Assembly: GCF_000359605.1 (NCBI RefSeq)
Contig: NZ_APML01000013.1
Location: 1-52,860 of the forward strand
DNA: 52,860 bases
Direction: 5' to 3'
DNA from: Gracilibacillus halophilus YIM-C55.5
GTDB lineage: Bacteria; Bacillota; Bacilli; Bacillales; Amphibacillaceae
The stretch's first letter is position 1, and every line of letters starts with the position of its first letter. Both the position numbers and the translations under genes were made by a program. Under the pieces are notes generated by a model. It ran no database searches. It was not told where the DNA came from and worked only from the letters and a program-made list of their open reading frames with translations. This document shows positions 27,727-35,855 of this stretch, in pieces.

Positions 27727-28614
27727 TTAACCCTTAAATGAATAACATGGACTTCCTTTTACATCCGTTTTAATTCTAAAAAGCCCTCCCGAAAAAGGGT
27801 AATTATTTAGCTGTTCTTCACTTAATCCCGTCCTTGCCGTGGTTATATACAATTCACTTAAATCTTTTCCTCCAAATATACACGATGTTACATTCAATGC
27901 AGGGACTTCTATGGTGGTTATTTGTTTTCCTGTTTCAGGATTCCATCTAGATACTTTTGAGCCACCCCAATGGGCAATCCACAACATTCCTTCTTCATCA
28001 ATAGTCATTCCATCAGGCATTCCTTGTCCTACTGAGAAGCTGATAATATCAATAGGATTTTCAATATCCCCTGTAACAATATTATAATTAAATCTACAAA
28101 CCTTTTTAGTTAAAGTATCTATGTAATACATAAACTTATTATCTGGGGACCAGGTAATCCCATTTGATATTCCGACCTTATTTAACTTCTTTTTCACTTT
28201 GAAATTTGTATCTAAGCAATAAAGAGCACCTTGCTCTTTAGCATAAGATTTATCCATTGTACCCGCCCAAAAACGTCCATAAGCATCGCATGTACCGTCA
28301 TTGAATCGATTATTTGTCAAATGGCTCTCTGGTTCATCTATGGGGGAAACTTTTTCCGTGTCATATTTTAAAAAATAAAAACCGTTTTCCAATGCCAATA
28401 CAGCTTCGTCTGAACTTCTGGGAACAATAACTCCAACATATTGTTCTAACTGAATTAGACGGTTTTCATTTGTAACTGGATTAAAAATGTATATCTTTTT
28501 TTCTAAAATATCTACCCAATACAATAAATGTTTTACATTATCCCAACACGGACCTTCTCCTAGTGTCGCTTTTACATCTAGAACCAATTCCAATTCTCCT
28601 ACCAAACCAAACAC
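27727..28614 (-). CDS. SMP-30/gluconolactonase family protein
   Basis: This protein of about 295 residues is a six-bladed beta-propeller. Metal-site positions are visible as the Glu in LGEGPCWD, the Asn in NNRFNDGTCD, the Asn in SNGITWSPD and the Asp in MPDGMTIDEEG. Family members hydrolyse sugar lactones such as gluconolactone. The stated GTG start overlaps a GAGG sequence. TTG codons at 28605 or 28587 have better-spaced sites, so the true N-terminus may be 3-9 residues shorter. No sugar dehydrogenase is adjacent. Confidence 0.82.
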   Translation of the reverse strand: MFGLVGELELVLDVKATLGEGPCWDNVKHLLYWVDILEKKIYIFNPVTNENRLIQLEQYVGVIVPRSSDEAVLALENGFYFLKYDTEKVSPIDEPESHLTNNRFNDGTCDAYGRFWAGTMDKSYAKEQGALYCLDTNFKVKKKLNKVGISNGITWSPDNKFMYYIDTLTKKVCRFNYNIVTGDIENPIDIISFSVGQGMPDGMTIDEEGMLWIAHWGGSKVSRWNPETGKQITTIEVPALNVTSCIFGGKDLSELYITTARTGLSEEQLNNYPFSGGLFRIKTDVKGSPCYSFKG

Positions 28615-28701
28615 CTCGTTCGATTTAACTTAAATATACTTAGATCTGCAATAATAAGACAAAATCCTTGTTCCACATTCCTGCCCTTTAACATATAAGA
28701 G

Positions 28702-28726
28702 CTGCCAAAACGACAACTCCTTATTC
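28702..28726 (+). repeat. 25-bp direct repeat, copy A
   Basis: CTGCCAAAACGACAACTCC followed by TTATTC recurs at 29476-29500 with two mismatches in the same orientation. The copies bracket the XRE regulator and its membrane partner. Confidence 0.65.
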
Positions 28727-28782
28727 AATATTCGCACCCCGTTAGTTTAATAGTCCAAATTTTATTTGTAGCATAATAAGTA

Positions 28783-29103
28783 TTATGAATAGCGAAAATA
28801 GGAAGTCACTCCACCCATAAAGTAACCTATAATAGCTATTAATAAAATGTCCCCGCCATTAGAAAAGAATGCTATATTTTGAATCTTAGATGGGTCTATA
28901 AAATCATTTACAAATGGCAACAAGTTCATTAATCGAATAAAGGCATATAGCATTATTACTTGCCAACTTGTAAGTGCTGCATCTTTAAGAATTCTCTTTT
29001 GACGCTCGTCTTTCTTTAATGAATCATCACCCGACAACCTTTTTGTTGAAATTATTGCCGCAAACACTATTAATCCAGCAATAATAACTAAAATAATATT
29101 CAT
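28783..29103 (-). CDS. Small membrane protein paired with XRE regulator
   Basis: This 106-residue protein has three hydrophobic segments: an N-terminal one (MNIILVIIAGLIVFAA), one near residues 45-62 and one near 82-100. A charged stretch, KKDERQKRILKDAALTSW, lies between the first two. The layout resembles small membrane proteins that sit next to XRE regulators in Bacillaceae. Their function is unknown, and I cannot assign a named domain with confidence. The start is the ATG at 29103, with GAGG 8 nt upstream. It lies 4 bp after the regulator stop and is surely cotranscribed with it. Confidence 0.72.
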   Translation of the reverse strand: MNIILVIIAGLIVFAAIISTKRLSGDDSLKKDERQKRILKDAALTSWQVIMLYAFIRLMNLLPFVNDFIDPSKIQNIAFFSNGGDILLIAIIGYFMGGVTSYFRYS

Positions 29104-29107
29104 ATCA

Positions 29108-29320
29108 TCATCCTCTTTTCTTTTCTTTTTTTTGATATTTGAACACTGAGTCAACCTTAGTTTCCAAAGCATCAGCAATTCCAAATGCTAATTCTAAACT
29201 TGGGTCATATTTGTTATTTTCAATAGCATTAATGGTTTGTCTGCTTACACTACACATTAAAGCCAATTTTCCTTGAGAAATACCTCGTACTTCTCTTAAT
29301 TGTTTTATATTATTTTTCAA
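29108..29320 (-). CDS. XRE-family helix-turn-helix regulator
   Basis: This 70-residue protein is almost entirely one XRE/Cro-type domain: LREVRGISQGKLALMCSVSR, then QTINAIENNKYDPSLELA. It starts with TTG after a strong AGGAGGGGGGTG. Two related dyads bracket its promoter, which suggests autorepression. With the downstream membrane protein it forms a two-gene unit of the kind where the membrane partner may modulate the regulator. Confidence 0.88.
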   Translation of the reverse strand: MKNNIKQLREVRGISQGKLALMCSVSRQTINAIENNKYDPSLELAFGIADALETKVDSVFKYQKKEKKRG

Positions 29321-29341
29321 TATTTAATCACCCCCCTCCTA

Positions 29342-29410
29342 TGTGTCAAAAACCTTTTACACTTATTATAATAAGAAAAACCAACCTTGATGTCAAACAC
29401 TTTTTACACA
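29342..29410 (-). promoter_or_regulatory. XRE operon promoter bracketed by repeated operators
   Basis: The minus strand has TTGACA (plus 29391-29396), a 17-nt spacer and TATTAT (plus 29368-29373). Two related sequences, GTGTCAAAAACCTTTTACAC (29342-29361) and TGTCAAACACTTTTTACACA (29391-29410), are imperfect dyads in direct orientation. One covers the -35 box and the other lies downstream of the start. They are good candidates for XRE binding. Confidence 0.65.
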
Positions 29411-29475
29411 TTGGCTGGTTTTGTATATTGAATTATTTAATTATTCTGCTTCTTTACTTTAATAAGCAATAGAAA

Positions 29476-29500
29476 CTGCCAAATCGACAACTCCTTGTTC
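29476..29500 (+). repeat. 25-bp direct repeat, copy B
   Basis: CTGCCAAATCGACAACTCC followed by TTGTTC matches 28702-28726 at 23 of 25 bases. Confidence 0.65.
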
Positions 29501-29579
29501 AGCTAAAACCACCCTATAGTTGAACAATTATCATAATAAAATGCGAATAGTTTGGGGAACATTAGATTGAGGTGATTAT

Positions 29580-30591
29580 ATGCAGAAAGAAGATTTAAAA
29601 CTCACATCTGCTGAGATAGGAACATTATGGGGTGAATATGTAAATGGAACAGCCGTTGATATTGTTAATAAATATATGCTATCCATTATAGAAGATGAGA
29701 AGATAAAACTGCTGTTCGAAGATGCAATCATGATATTTGATAAACAGAAAAGTCAAATAAGACATTTTATTGAAAATGAAGATTTTCCAGTACCAGTTGG
29801 CTTTACTGAATCAGACCTTAACAAAGGAACCAAAAGGTTATTTTCCGATATCTTTTGTTTGCACTATTTACATATTATGACTCTGCATGGATTACTAGGG
29901 CATTCAACATCTCTTAGTTCTTCTGTAAGGAAGGACTTGAGGTATTTTTATGATTCATGTAGTAGTGACGGGATGAATATGTATCATCGAACAACTGAAC
30001 TACTACTCGAAAAAGGACATCTTCAAAGAGATCCGTACTTTTACCCAGAAAAGAATCCTGAATTTGTTTCAGGACAGCAATTTATAAATGGTTTTTTTGG
30101 AGATAAGCGTTCTTTAGCATCAACAGAAATTATTGCCTTATCACTTAATTTGAAAAAGAAAATAATGGAAAAAATCTCTTTCCATTGGATTTAGTCAAGT
30201 AACACAATCAAAAGAGGTTAGAAAATTTTTAGAAAGCACACAGAACACTTCCGACCAGCAAATTCAATCACTAAGTAAAATACTTAAAGGAGATAATTTG
30301 CCTGTTCCCATGTCTTGGGAATCCGAGGTTACAACTTCCCAAGATTCCCCTTTTTCAGATAAGTTAATGTTGTATCACATTGGATTCTTGTTACAATCAT
30401 CCCAATCATATCACGGTGCAGGTCTCGCATCTGCCATGAGAACAGACCTCGTGACGACTTATGAAAAAATAATACTAAAGAATTTAATGATTACAAAAGA
30501 GTGGTTCAATTTAATGACCAAAAATAAATGGTTAGAACAACCACCACTTGCTCCAAACAGAAAAGACCTTGCAAAAGATAAAAAGAACTAA
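29580..30591 (+). pseudogene. DUF3231 family protein, frameshifted
   Basis: Joined, the frames encode about 336 residues with two DUF3231 (ferritin-like) repeats. The first contains DFPVPVGFTESDL and the second DNLPVPMSWESEVT, each followed by a helix pair. The family is widespread in spore-forming Bacillaceae, sometimes called Coat F-like, but lacks a defined function. The frame is lost at a run of six A (30169-30174). Removing one A restores MEKSLSIGFSQVTQSKEVRK and continues to the second half, so an extra base from sequencing is likely. GAGGTGA lies before the ATG. Confidence 0.82.
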
Positions 30592-30592
30592 A

Positions 30593-30617
30593 ATGCCCTT
30601 AAAGCAAGGGCATTTTT
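30593..30617 (+). terminator. Terminator of the DUF3231 gene
   Basis: ATGCCCTT, loop AAAGC, AAGGGCAT and a T-run lie immediately after the stop codon. Confidence 0.85.
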
Positions 30618-30776
30618 TATAAATTCCTATTTCACTCTACCTCTCCTTTAGTTGAACAAGCACTAATGTTTATATCGAAAATCAAAGATAAGCTAAGTGT
30701 ATCATATGTTTCTATGTTTTATATGAAATTCTCATTAATCATCAAGTCATTCGTAATCGAATATTAGATGATATGC

Positions 30777-30813
30777 AAAAACGCACGCTATGATTTTCGT
30801 AGCGTGCGTTTTT
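30777..30813. terminator. Bidirectional terminator before doxX-like gene end
   Basis: CGCACGCTA and TAGCGTGCG pair around a 9-nt loop, with T-runs on both strands. It terminates the minus-strand DoxX gene and protects against read-through from the left. Confidence 0.85.
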
Positions 30814-30818
30814 CTAAG

Positions 30819-31343
30819 TTACTGAGCTTCAATAGTATTTCCATATTGTTGATTGTTTCCTTTTTTCTGAAGGATGCGTTTTTTCAAAAATGGTAGTACA
30901 TAACGGTCAAAACCAAAACGTCCCGCATTATAACCAGCTACGAGTAAGAAAATCGTCAACAAAACCATCTGAGCATTGGTGCTGATCGTGCCACTAAACA
31001 AGAAGGCGAAGTTCATCGTAATTCCCATTAAGGCTGCAAAATTGGTGAATAAACCTAGAATTAAAGCAATCCCAACTAGGAGTTCACCCCACATGACGAG
31101 GAATGTAAAAACATCTGCTCCAGGTAATGCAACATGTTCTAAAAAGGTTGCCCACCATCCTTGAACGGCGGGATGCTCTCCGCCAGCTTTAGCGATACTT
31201 CCTTGAATAAATCCTTCTGCACTAAATGTGCCGCCTGTGATTTTTCCCCATCCAGAAGTCACCCATTGAAAACCTAGATAAACGCGAATAATTGCTAACA
31301 AACCTGCTACATAAACATTTTTTCGTAAAAACTCTACAAACAT
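30819..31343 (-). CDS. DoxX family membrane protein
   Basis: This 174-residue protein has four hydrophobic segments. The family hallmarks are IRVYLGFQWVTSGWGKITGG near the N-terminus and GELLVGIALILGLFTNFAA in the middle. DoxX proteins are related to a thiosulfate:quinone oxidoreductase subunit, and some (CatD, MhqP) respond to quinone or thiol stress; the role here is unknown. The start is the ATG at 31343, 8 nt after AAAGGGGTG; an upstream start eight codons earlier lacks a site. It is a single gene with paired operators upstream. Confidence 0.85.
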   Translation of the reverse strand: MFVEFLRKNVYVAGLLAIIRVYLGFQWVTSGWGKITGGTFSAEGFIQGSIAKAGGEHPAVQGWWATFLEHVALPGADVFTFLVMWGELLVGIALILGLFTNFAALMGITMNFAFLFSGTISTNAQMVLLTIFLLVAGYNAGRFGFDRYVLPFLKKRILQKKGNNQQYGNTIEAQ

Positions 31344-31359
31344 GTACAACACACCCCTT

Positions 31360-31463
31360 TTGCTCAATATTTCACATTTACTGATGTGAATATTTATCTT
31401 TATTACAATTACATCATATCATATATTAATCATTTACGTTTTTAATTGTTCAATATTTCACAA
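31360..31463 (-). promoter_or_regulatory. Paired 18-bp operators flanking the doxX-like promoter
   Basis: TTGTTCAATATTTCACAA (31446-31463) and TTGCTCAATATTTCACAT (31360-31377) differ at only two positions. The first reads TTGTGAAATATTGAACAA on the minus strand, close to the Rex pattern TTGTGAA-N4-TTCACAA. A TATGAT-like -10 lies between them. A related half-site, ATGTGAATATT, lies at 31384-31394. The regulator is not encoded in the window. Confidence 0.6.
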
Positions 31464-31544
31464 ACAGTTCAAAACTTTATGACGGAATTGTGACAACGAT
31501 AGTCGTATACTTTGCCATGTCTGCACCACTCGTATTTTTCATCC

Positions 31545-31570
31545 AAAAAAAAAGCAACCCTTATGTTGCT
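31545..31570 (-). terminator. Terminator of the Ser/Asp-rich protein gene
   Basis: AGCAAC and GTTGCT form a short stem with a 6-nt loop, followed by nine T on the minus strand. Confidence 0.75.
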
Positions 31571-31582
31571 CCTTTTTATTAG

Positions 31583-32365
31583 CTATTCATTGGTTATACC
31601 TGAACCTAACTCATCTTCGTTACTTGAATCTGTTTGGTCTGACTGAACCGAGTCACCAATTTGTTCATCATTATTTGCACCTGTGTCGTCCCCTGTATTA
31701 TTTGTTTCATCTTGTGAACTGTCACTTTCAGTATTCTCATCATTTGTTTCTCCCGTTGAACTATCACTAGTTTCACCTGTTGAGTCATCATTTCCACCAG
31801 GAGTTTTATCTGTTTCCTCTGTTGAATCATCACTTTCATTACCAGATCCACCAGTTCCTTCTGTTGAGTCTTTATCACTATCAGGAGAATCACCTGTTGG
31901 TTCACCATTTTTACTACCGGATTCATCGGGGTCTTCTACTGGTTCATCACTTCCGCTATCGGATTCACTCGCTCCGTTTGACTCTTCAGTTGAACCTGAA
32001 CTACTTCCCGTCGAATCATCAGTTTGTCCGCTTGAAGATTGTGTTACATCAGTCGTTGTCGTTTCATTTTCAGCCCACTGATCATTGGAGACCGTTGATT
32101 CTTGATCATCTGTAGAAATTTCTTCTATTTCATCATCTTCGCTTACAAACAGATCTGAATCTAGTTGATCGGAATAATTGGCTACTTCAATCTGCTTATG
32201 TACATGATCATAACTAACAAATTCTTTTATACTATTATTATTAAATACAGTGTTCCCATCTAAGTAACTTTTTCCTATCCATAACCCTGCAAAGATAACA
32301 GTTATACCTAGTGCTACTGTGATATAAAATGGAATTGAATGATGATTACGTGCCAGAATTATCAC
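31583..32365 (-). CDS. Membrane-anchored Ser/Thr/Asp/Glu-rich low-complexity protein
   Basis: I do not recognise this 260-residue protein. It has a short N-terminus and one membrane segment (about residues 12-31). A linker of about 50 ordinary residues follows, and from about residue 75 to the end it is low-complexity, acidic and rich in Ser, Asp, Thr, Gly and Asn. Repeated units resemble DDSTEET and SSTGETND. It probably faces outward as an extended stalk or surface coat. There is no LPXTG motif or extra domain. The GTG start has no proper ribosome site: GGGGTG overlaps it. Repeat length may vary between strains. Confidence 0.6.
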   Translation of the reverse strand: MIILARNHHSIPFYITVALGITVIFAGLWIGKSYLDGNTVFNNNSIKEFVSYDHVHKQIEVANYSDQLDSDLFVSEDDEIEEISTDDQESTVSNDQWAENETTTTDVTQSSSGQTDDSTGSSSGSTEESNGASESDSGSDEPVEDPDESGSKNGEPTGDSPDSDKDSTEGTGGSGNESDDSTEETDKTPGGNDDSTGETSDSSTGETNDENTESDSSQDETNNTGDDTGANNDEQIGDSVQSDQTDSSNEDELGSGITNE

Positions 32366-32520
32366 CCCATAGAATCATATATCTAACTAACTAACAAACT
32401 ACCATTGATATGATACATTGTAAATGATAACATCACGAATCATCATAATAGGTTCAATAAAGATATTATTTAAATCTCGAACTGCACAGTAATTAAGATA
32501 ATCTTTGTCACCAAGCCATG

Positions 32521-32547
32521 CAAAAGAGTGCATCGATTACGATACAC
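32521..32547 (-). terminator. Weak terminator of the isomerase/DUF993/dehydrogenase operon
   Basis: GTGCATCG and CGATACAC pair with one G-T pair around a 4-nt loop; the minus-strand tail is TCTTTTG. It lies 9 bp after the isomerase stop. Confidence 0.5.
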
Positions 32548-32555
32548 CCCGTGCT

Positions 32556-33377
32556 TTACACATATTTTGCATAACTTCGTTTGATTTCATCTAAGACTTG
32601 ATGAGGATCACTGTCCCATAAGGATTGATTAATAATTTCTACTTCAATAGGACCGTCATACCCGGCTTGCTCTACTGCTTGTCGTATTTTATGAAGTTCA
32701 ATGACGCCTTCCCCCATCATCGCACGCCCTTTAAACATATCTGGCATAGGTACTTTCCAGTCAGAGACATGATAACCAAGTATATGCTCACCAGCGCGTT
32801 CAATTTCAGCATATAATTGAGGATCCCACCAGACATGATAAACGTCAACAATCACTCCTACTTCATCAGATGAATAATTTTTGGCAATGGTGTTTGCTTG
32901 ATCAAGTGTATTAATGACCGACCGATCAGCGGCAAACATTGGATGTAATGGTTCAATCGCTAACTTCACCCCATGATCTTTCGCATATGGGACCAACTGA
33001 TCAATCGCATCAGCTACTTGTTTTCGTCCTGTTTCAATATCGCGATCTGCACTCGGACCACACACTAACACTAACGTATCTGCGCCTAATTCAGCCGCTT
33101 CTTCAATCGCACGTTTATTATCATCAATTCGTTCTGCTCGCTCCTTAGCTGTAGTTGCTGGAAACATCCCACCACGACAAATACTCGAAACGTGCATATT
33201 CGCATCTTGAATCAAGCGCCTAGCTTTCTTCAATCCAACTTCTGCGATTTTGTGACGCCATATAGAAATCCAAGGAATTTCATGACGAAGACAGCCATTA
33301 ACTGCTTCTTTTAAACTCCACTGTTCAGTCGTAATTTGATTCAAACTTAGTCGCTGCATGAATGATTCATTGGTCAT
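32556..33377 (-). CDS. Sugar phosphate isomerase/epimerase family protein (AP endonuclease 2-like TIM barrel)
   Basis: This 273-residue TIM-barrel protein has the metal-site pattern of IolE/xylose isomerase-like epimerases: ADTLVLVCGPS, the Glu in LAIEPLHPMF, the Asp-His in VIVDVYHVWWDP, YHVSDWKVPMPD, and the Glu in IEVEIINQ near the C-terminus. The family interconverts keto-sugars or dehydrates inosose-like compounds. It overlaps the DUF993 gene by 4 bp, showing translational coupling, and ends the three-gene operon. The substrate cannot be told from sequence. Confidence 0.83.
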   Translation of the reverse strand: MTNESFMQRLSLNQITTEQWSLKEAVNGCLRHEIPWISIWRHKIAEVGLKKARRLIQDANMHVSSICRGGMFPATTAKERAERIDDNKRAIEEAAELGADTLVLVCGPSADRDIETGRKQVADAIDQLVPYAKDHGVKLAIEPLHPMFAADRSVINTLDQANTIAKNYSSDEVGVIVDVYHVWWDPQLYAEIERAGEHILGYHVSDWKVPMPDMFKGRAMMGEGVIELHKIRQAVEQAGYDGPIEVEIINQSLWDSDPHQVLDEIKRSYAKYV

Positions 33378-34552
33378 CTTAACGCCTCCTGATGAATACC
33401 TGCTAATTCAAGAGAAAGACGCATTCTTTCGGTCGCTTGTTCAGGATCTCGTAACAATCCCGCTTGATCAGCCATAACAAATAAATCGGATAAATGGACG
33501 ATCGAACGCGCTCCCTCTTTTCCACCAAGCATGCGAAAATGATCTTGATGACCATTTAGATATGCCATAAAAACGACACCCGTTTTATAAGAAAACGTAG
33601 GTTGTTGGAAAATATGTCGAGATAATGGGACTGTTTTCTCCAGTAATCGATCATAAGCTTTGATATCACCTTTATCTAATGCGTGCAAAGCCGACGCAGC
33701 TGCTGGTGCAATTGCATCAAAAATACCTAGTAATGCGTGACTATATCCCTTTTCATCGCCTTTAATTAATGAGGGAAAATTAAAATCATCCCCTGTATAC
33801 ATACGAACACTTTCTGGTAAAAGACGACGCATTTTGATCTCTTTTTGATCGTCTAAAAGTGAAATTTTAATGCCATCGATTTTCGATTCATTTTCTCGAA
33901 TGATATTTAGGCAAACTTCCATCGCTTGGTCGACATCTTGATATCCCCAGTAGCCGCGAAGTGCTGGATCAAACATATCGCCTAGCCAGTGAATAATGAC
34001 TGGTTGTTTAACTTTTTTCAACAGCTTATGATATACGCGATGGTAATCTTCTGGCCCTTGAGCGCAAGCAGCAAGAGCTCGACTGGCCATCATAATCATC
34101 TTGCTACCTTGAGCCTCGACAAAAGACATTTGCTCTTCATAAGCCCGCTCCACATCTTCAATGCTAACTGTATCAGAAGGATTCAAATGATCGGTCCCGA
34201 TACCACAAGCAATCTCACCTCCAACCGCTTTTGCTTCTTTCACAGAACGAGAAATTAATTCTTTCGCACCATCCCAATTCAAACCCATTCCACGTTGTGC
34301 CGTGTCCATCGCTTCTGCCACCGAAAATCCCAGTGACCAAAGGTAATGACGGTATTGCATCGTTTGCTCCCAATCAATTTGCCCATCAAGGGTTGGATCG
34401 TTATCCGCCATAGCATCCGCAACGACATGCGCTGCCGAATAGGCGACTCTTTTTGTGAAAGGTTGATTTGTCGGCATTTCAAAAGGCTGATCGTTTCGTG
34501 GTTCGTACGTATAAAGTGACCGCTCTTGACTTGGTAAGATCAACTTTCGCAT
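33374..34552 (-). CDS. DUF993 family protein (dihydrodipicolinate synthase-like TIM barrel)
   Basis: This 392-residue protein is recognised as DUF993 by its layout and by VAYSAAHVVADAMADNDPT near residues 36-54, GEIACGIGTDHLNP near 110-125 and VIIHWLGDMFDPALRGYWGY near 190-210. The family is related to dihydrodipicolinate synthase/aldolase barrels, and its reaction is not established to my knowledge. A lysine in IKISLLDDQKE is a candidate Schiff-base residue, by analogy only. It lies 12 bp after the dehydrogenase and overlaps the isomerase. Together they look like oxidation, isomerisation and aldol cleavage of a sugar or polyol. Confidence 0.78.
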   Translation of the reverse strand: MRKLILPSQERSLYTYEPRNDQPFEMPTNQPFTKRVAYSAAHVVADAMADNDPTLDGQIDWEQTMQYRHYLWSLGFSVAEAMDTAQRGMGLNWDGAKELISRSVKEAKAVGGEIACGIGTDHLNPSDTVSIEDVERAYEEQMSFVEAQGSKMIMMASRALAACAQGPEDYHRVYHKLLKKVKQPVIIHWLGDMFDPALRGYWGYQDVDQAMEVCLNIIRENESKIDGIKISLLDDQKEIKMRRLLPESVRMYTGDDFNFPSLIKGDEKGYSHALLGIFDAIAPAAASALHALDKGDIKAYDRLLEKTVPLSRHIFQQPTFSYKTGVVFMAYLNGHQDHFRMLGGKEGARSIVHLSDLFVMADQAGLLRDPEQATERMRLSLELAGIHQEALR

Positions 34553-34564
34553 GATTGAACCTCC

Positions 34565-35716
34565 CTAGATAATAATTTCCGGTACATCAATCCATCTTCT
34601 TTCTTCCCAAGATTTCAAACCGAGGTCAGATAATTGGGTTCCTTTGGCTCCTTCTAACAAATCCCATGGGAATGCTTCATCAGTCACTACATGCTTTAGA
34701 AATAGTTCCCACTGTACTTTGAAACCATTATCGAATGTTTGGTTATCCGGAACATCTTGCCATTGTGCTTGGAAATCAAATGGATTTTCTATATCTGGAT
34801 TCCACGTCGGCTTTGGTGTATTGACTCGATGTTGCACTTTACAATTACGCAGACCAGCTACTGCACTTCCTTCAGTACCGTCTACTTGAATCGTAAGTAA
34901 ATCATCGCGATTCACTCGCACAGCCCACGATGAATTTGCCTGTACAATGACGCCATTGTCCAACTCGAATGTGCCATAAGCGGCATCATCAGCTGTCGCT
35001 TGATATTTATTTCCGTTTTCATCCATTCGCCAAGGAATATGTGTGGCACCTAAACAAGAAACCGCCTTAACATGACCAAATAAATGGTCGATCACATATC
35101 GCCAATGGGCAAACATATCAACAATGATGCCACCCCCATCTTCCTTGCGATAATTCCAAGATGGTCGCTGTGCTTCTTGCCAATCCCCTTCAAACACCCA
35201 ATAGCCAAATTCCATGCGTACGGAAAGCATGCGGCCGAAAAAGCCAGCATTAATTAATCGTTTTAATTTTAATAAACCAGGTAAAAACAATTTATCTTGT
35301 ACGACACCATTTTTGACACCTGCGTTTTTTGCTAATGTGGCAAGTTCAATTGATTCCTCCAAATTTGTTGCTGTCGGTTTTTCACAATAAATATGCTTTC
35401 CTTTAGCAATTGCCTGTTTGATACTTTCTGCTCGCCGAACCGTCGTTTGCGCATCAAAATAAATCGTATTGTATGAATCATCGAGTGCTTCATCTAAATC
35501 CGTCGTCCACCGGTTGATTTGATGTTCATTTGCAAGTGCTTGTAATTTCTTTTGATTTCGTCCGACTAAAATAGGATCAGGCATAATCGTATCTTCGTTT
35601 TTTAATTTCACGCCACCTTGATTGCGTATGGCAACAATCGAACGAATTAAATGTTGATTTGTCCCCATTCGCCCTGTTACACCATTCATAATAATGCCAA
35701 TGTTATGTTGAGCCAT
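34565..35716 (-). CDS. Gfo/Idh/MocA family dehydrogenase (DUF993 operon)
   Basis: This 383-residue oxidoreductase begins IGIIMNGVTGRMGTNQHLIR, a Rossmann motif variant. The family EKPTATN lies near residue 114 and DMFAHWRYVIDHLFG, with the catalytic His, near residues 195-210. AAAGGAG lies 8 nt before the ATG. It is the first gene of the operon with DUF993 and the isomerase, so it probably makes the keto-sugar those enzymes use. The AraC regulator gene lies 139 bp upstream in the same direction. Confidence 0.85.
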   Translation of the reverse strand: MAQHNIGIIMNGVTGRMGTNQHLIRSIVAIRNQGGVKLKNEDTIMPDPILVGRNQKKLQALANEHQINRWTTDLDEALDDSYNTIYFDAQTTVRRAESIKQAIAKGKHIYCEKPTATNLEESIELATLAKNAGVKNGVVQDKLFLPGLLKLKRLINAGFFGRMLSVRMEFGYWVFEGDWQEAQRPSWNYRKEDGGGIIVDMFAHWRYVIDHLFGHVKAVSCLGATHIPWRMDENGNKYQATADDAAYGTFELDNGVIVQANSSWAVRVNRDDLLTIQVDGTEGSAVAGLRNCKVQHRVNTPKPTWNPDIENPFDFQAQWQDVPDNQTFDNGFKVQWELFLKHVVTDEAFPWDLLEGAKGTQLSDLGLKSWEERRWIDVPEIII

Positions 35717-35855
35717 GTCTTTATCTCCTTTCCTTCATCTTATCGTTACTATAACGAAAGAAAGAGAGATGATCTTATAAATCTAAGAACTTTTTATAAC
35801 AATCGGAAATGAAATCATCACAGACATCCTTATCACAAACGATTGATTCTGTTTA

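Noticed and set aside
27569-27733. In-frame open extension upstream of the methyltransferase, reading as a basic peptide
   Set aside because: No start codon occurs in the extension, and the downstream ATG has a good ribosome site, so the open frame is probably chance or a relic.
31683-32115. Long open frames opposite the Ser/Asp-rich protein gene
   Set aside because: They arise from the repetitive codons of the real gene and have no start signals.
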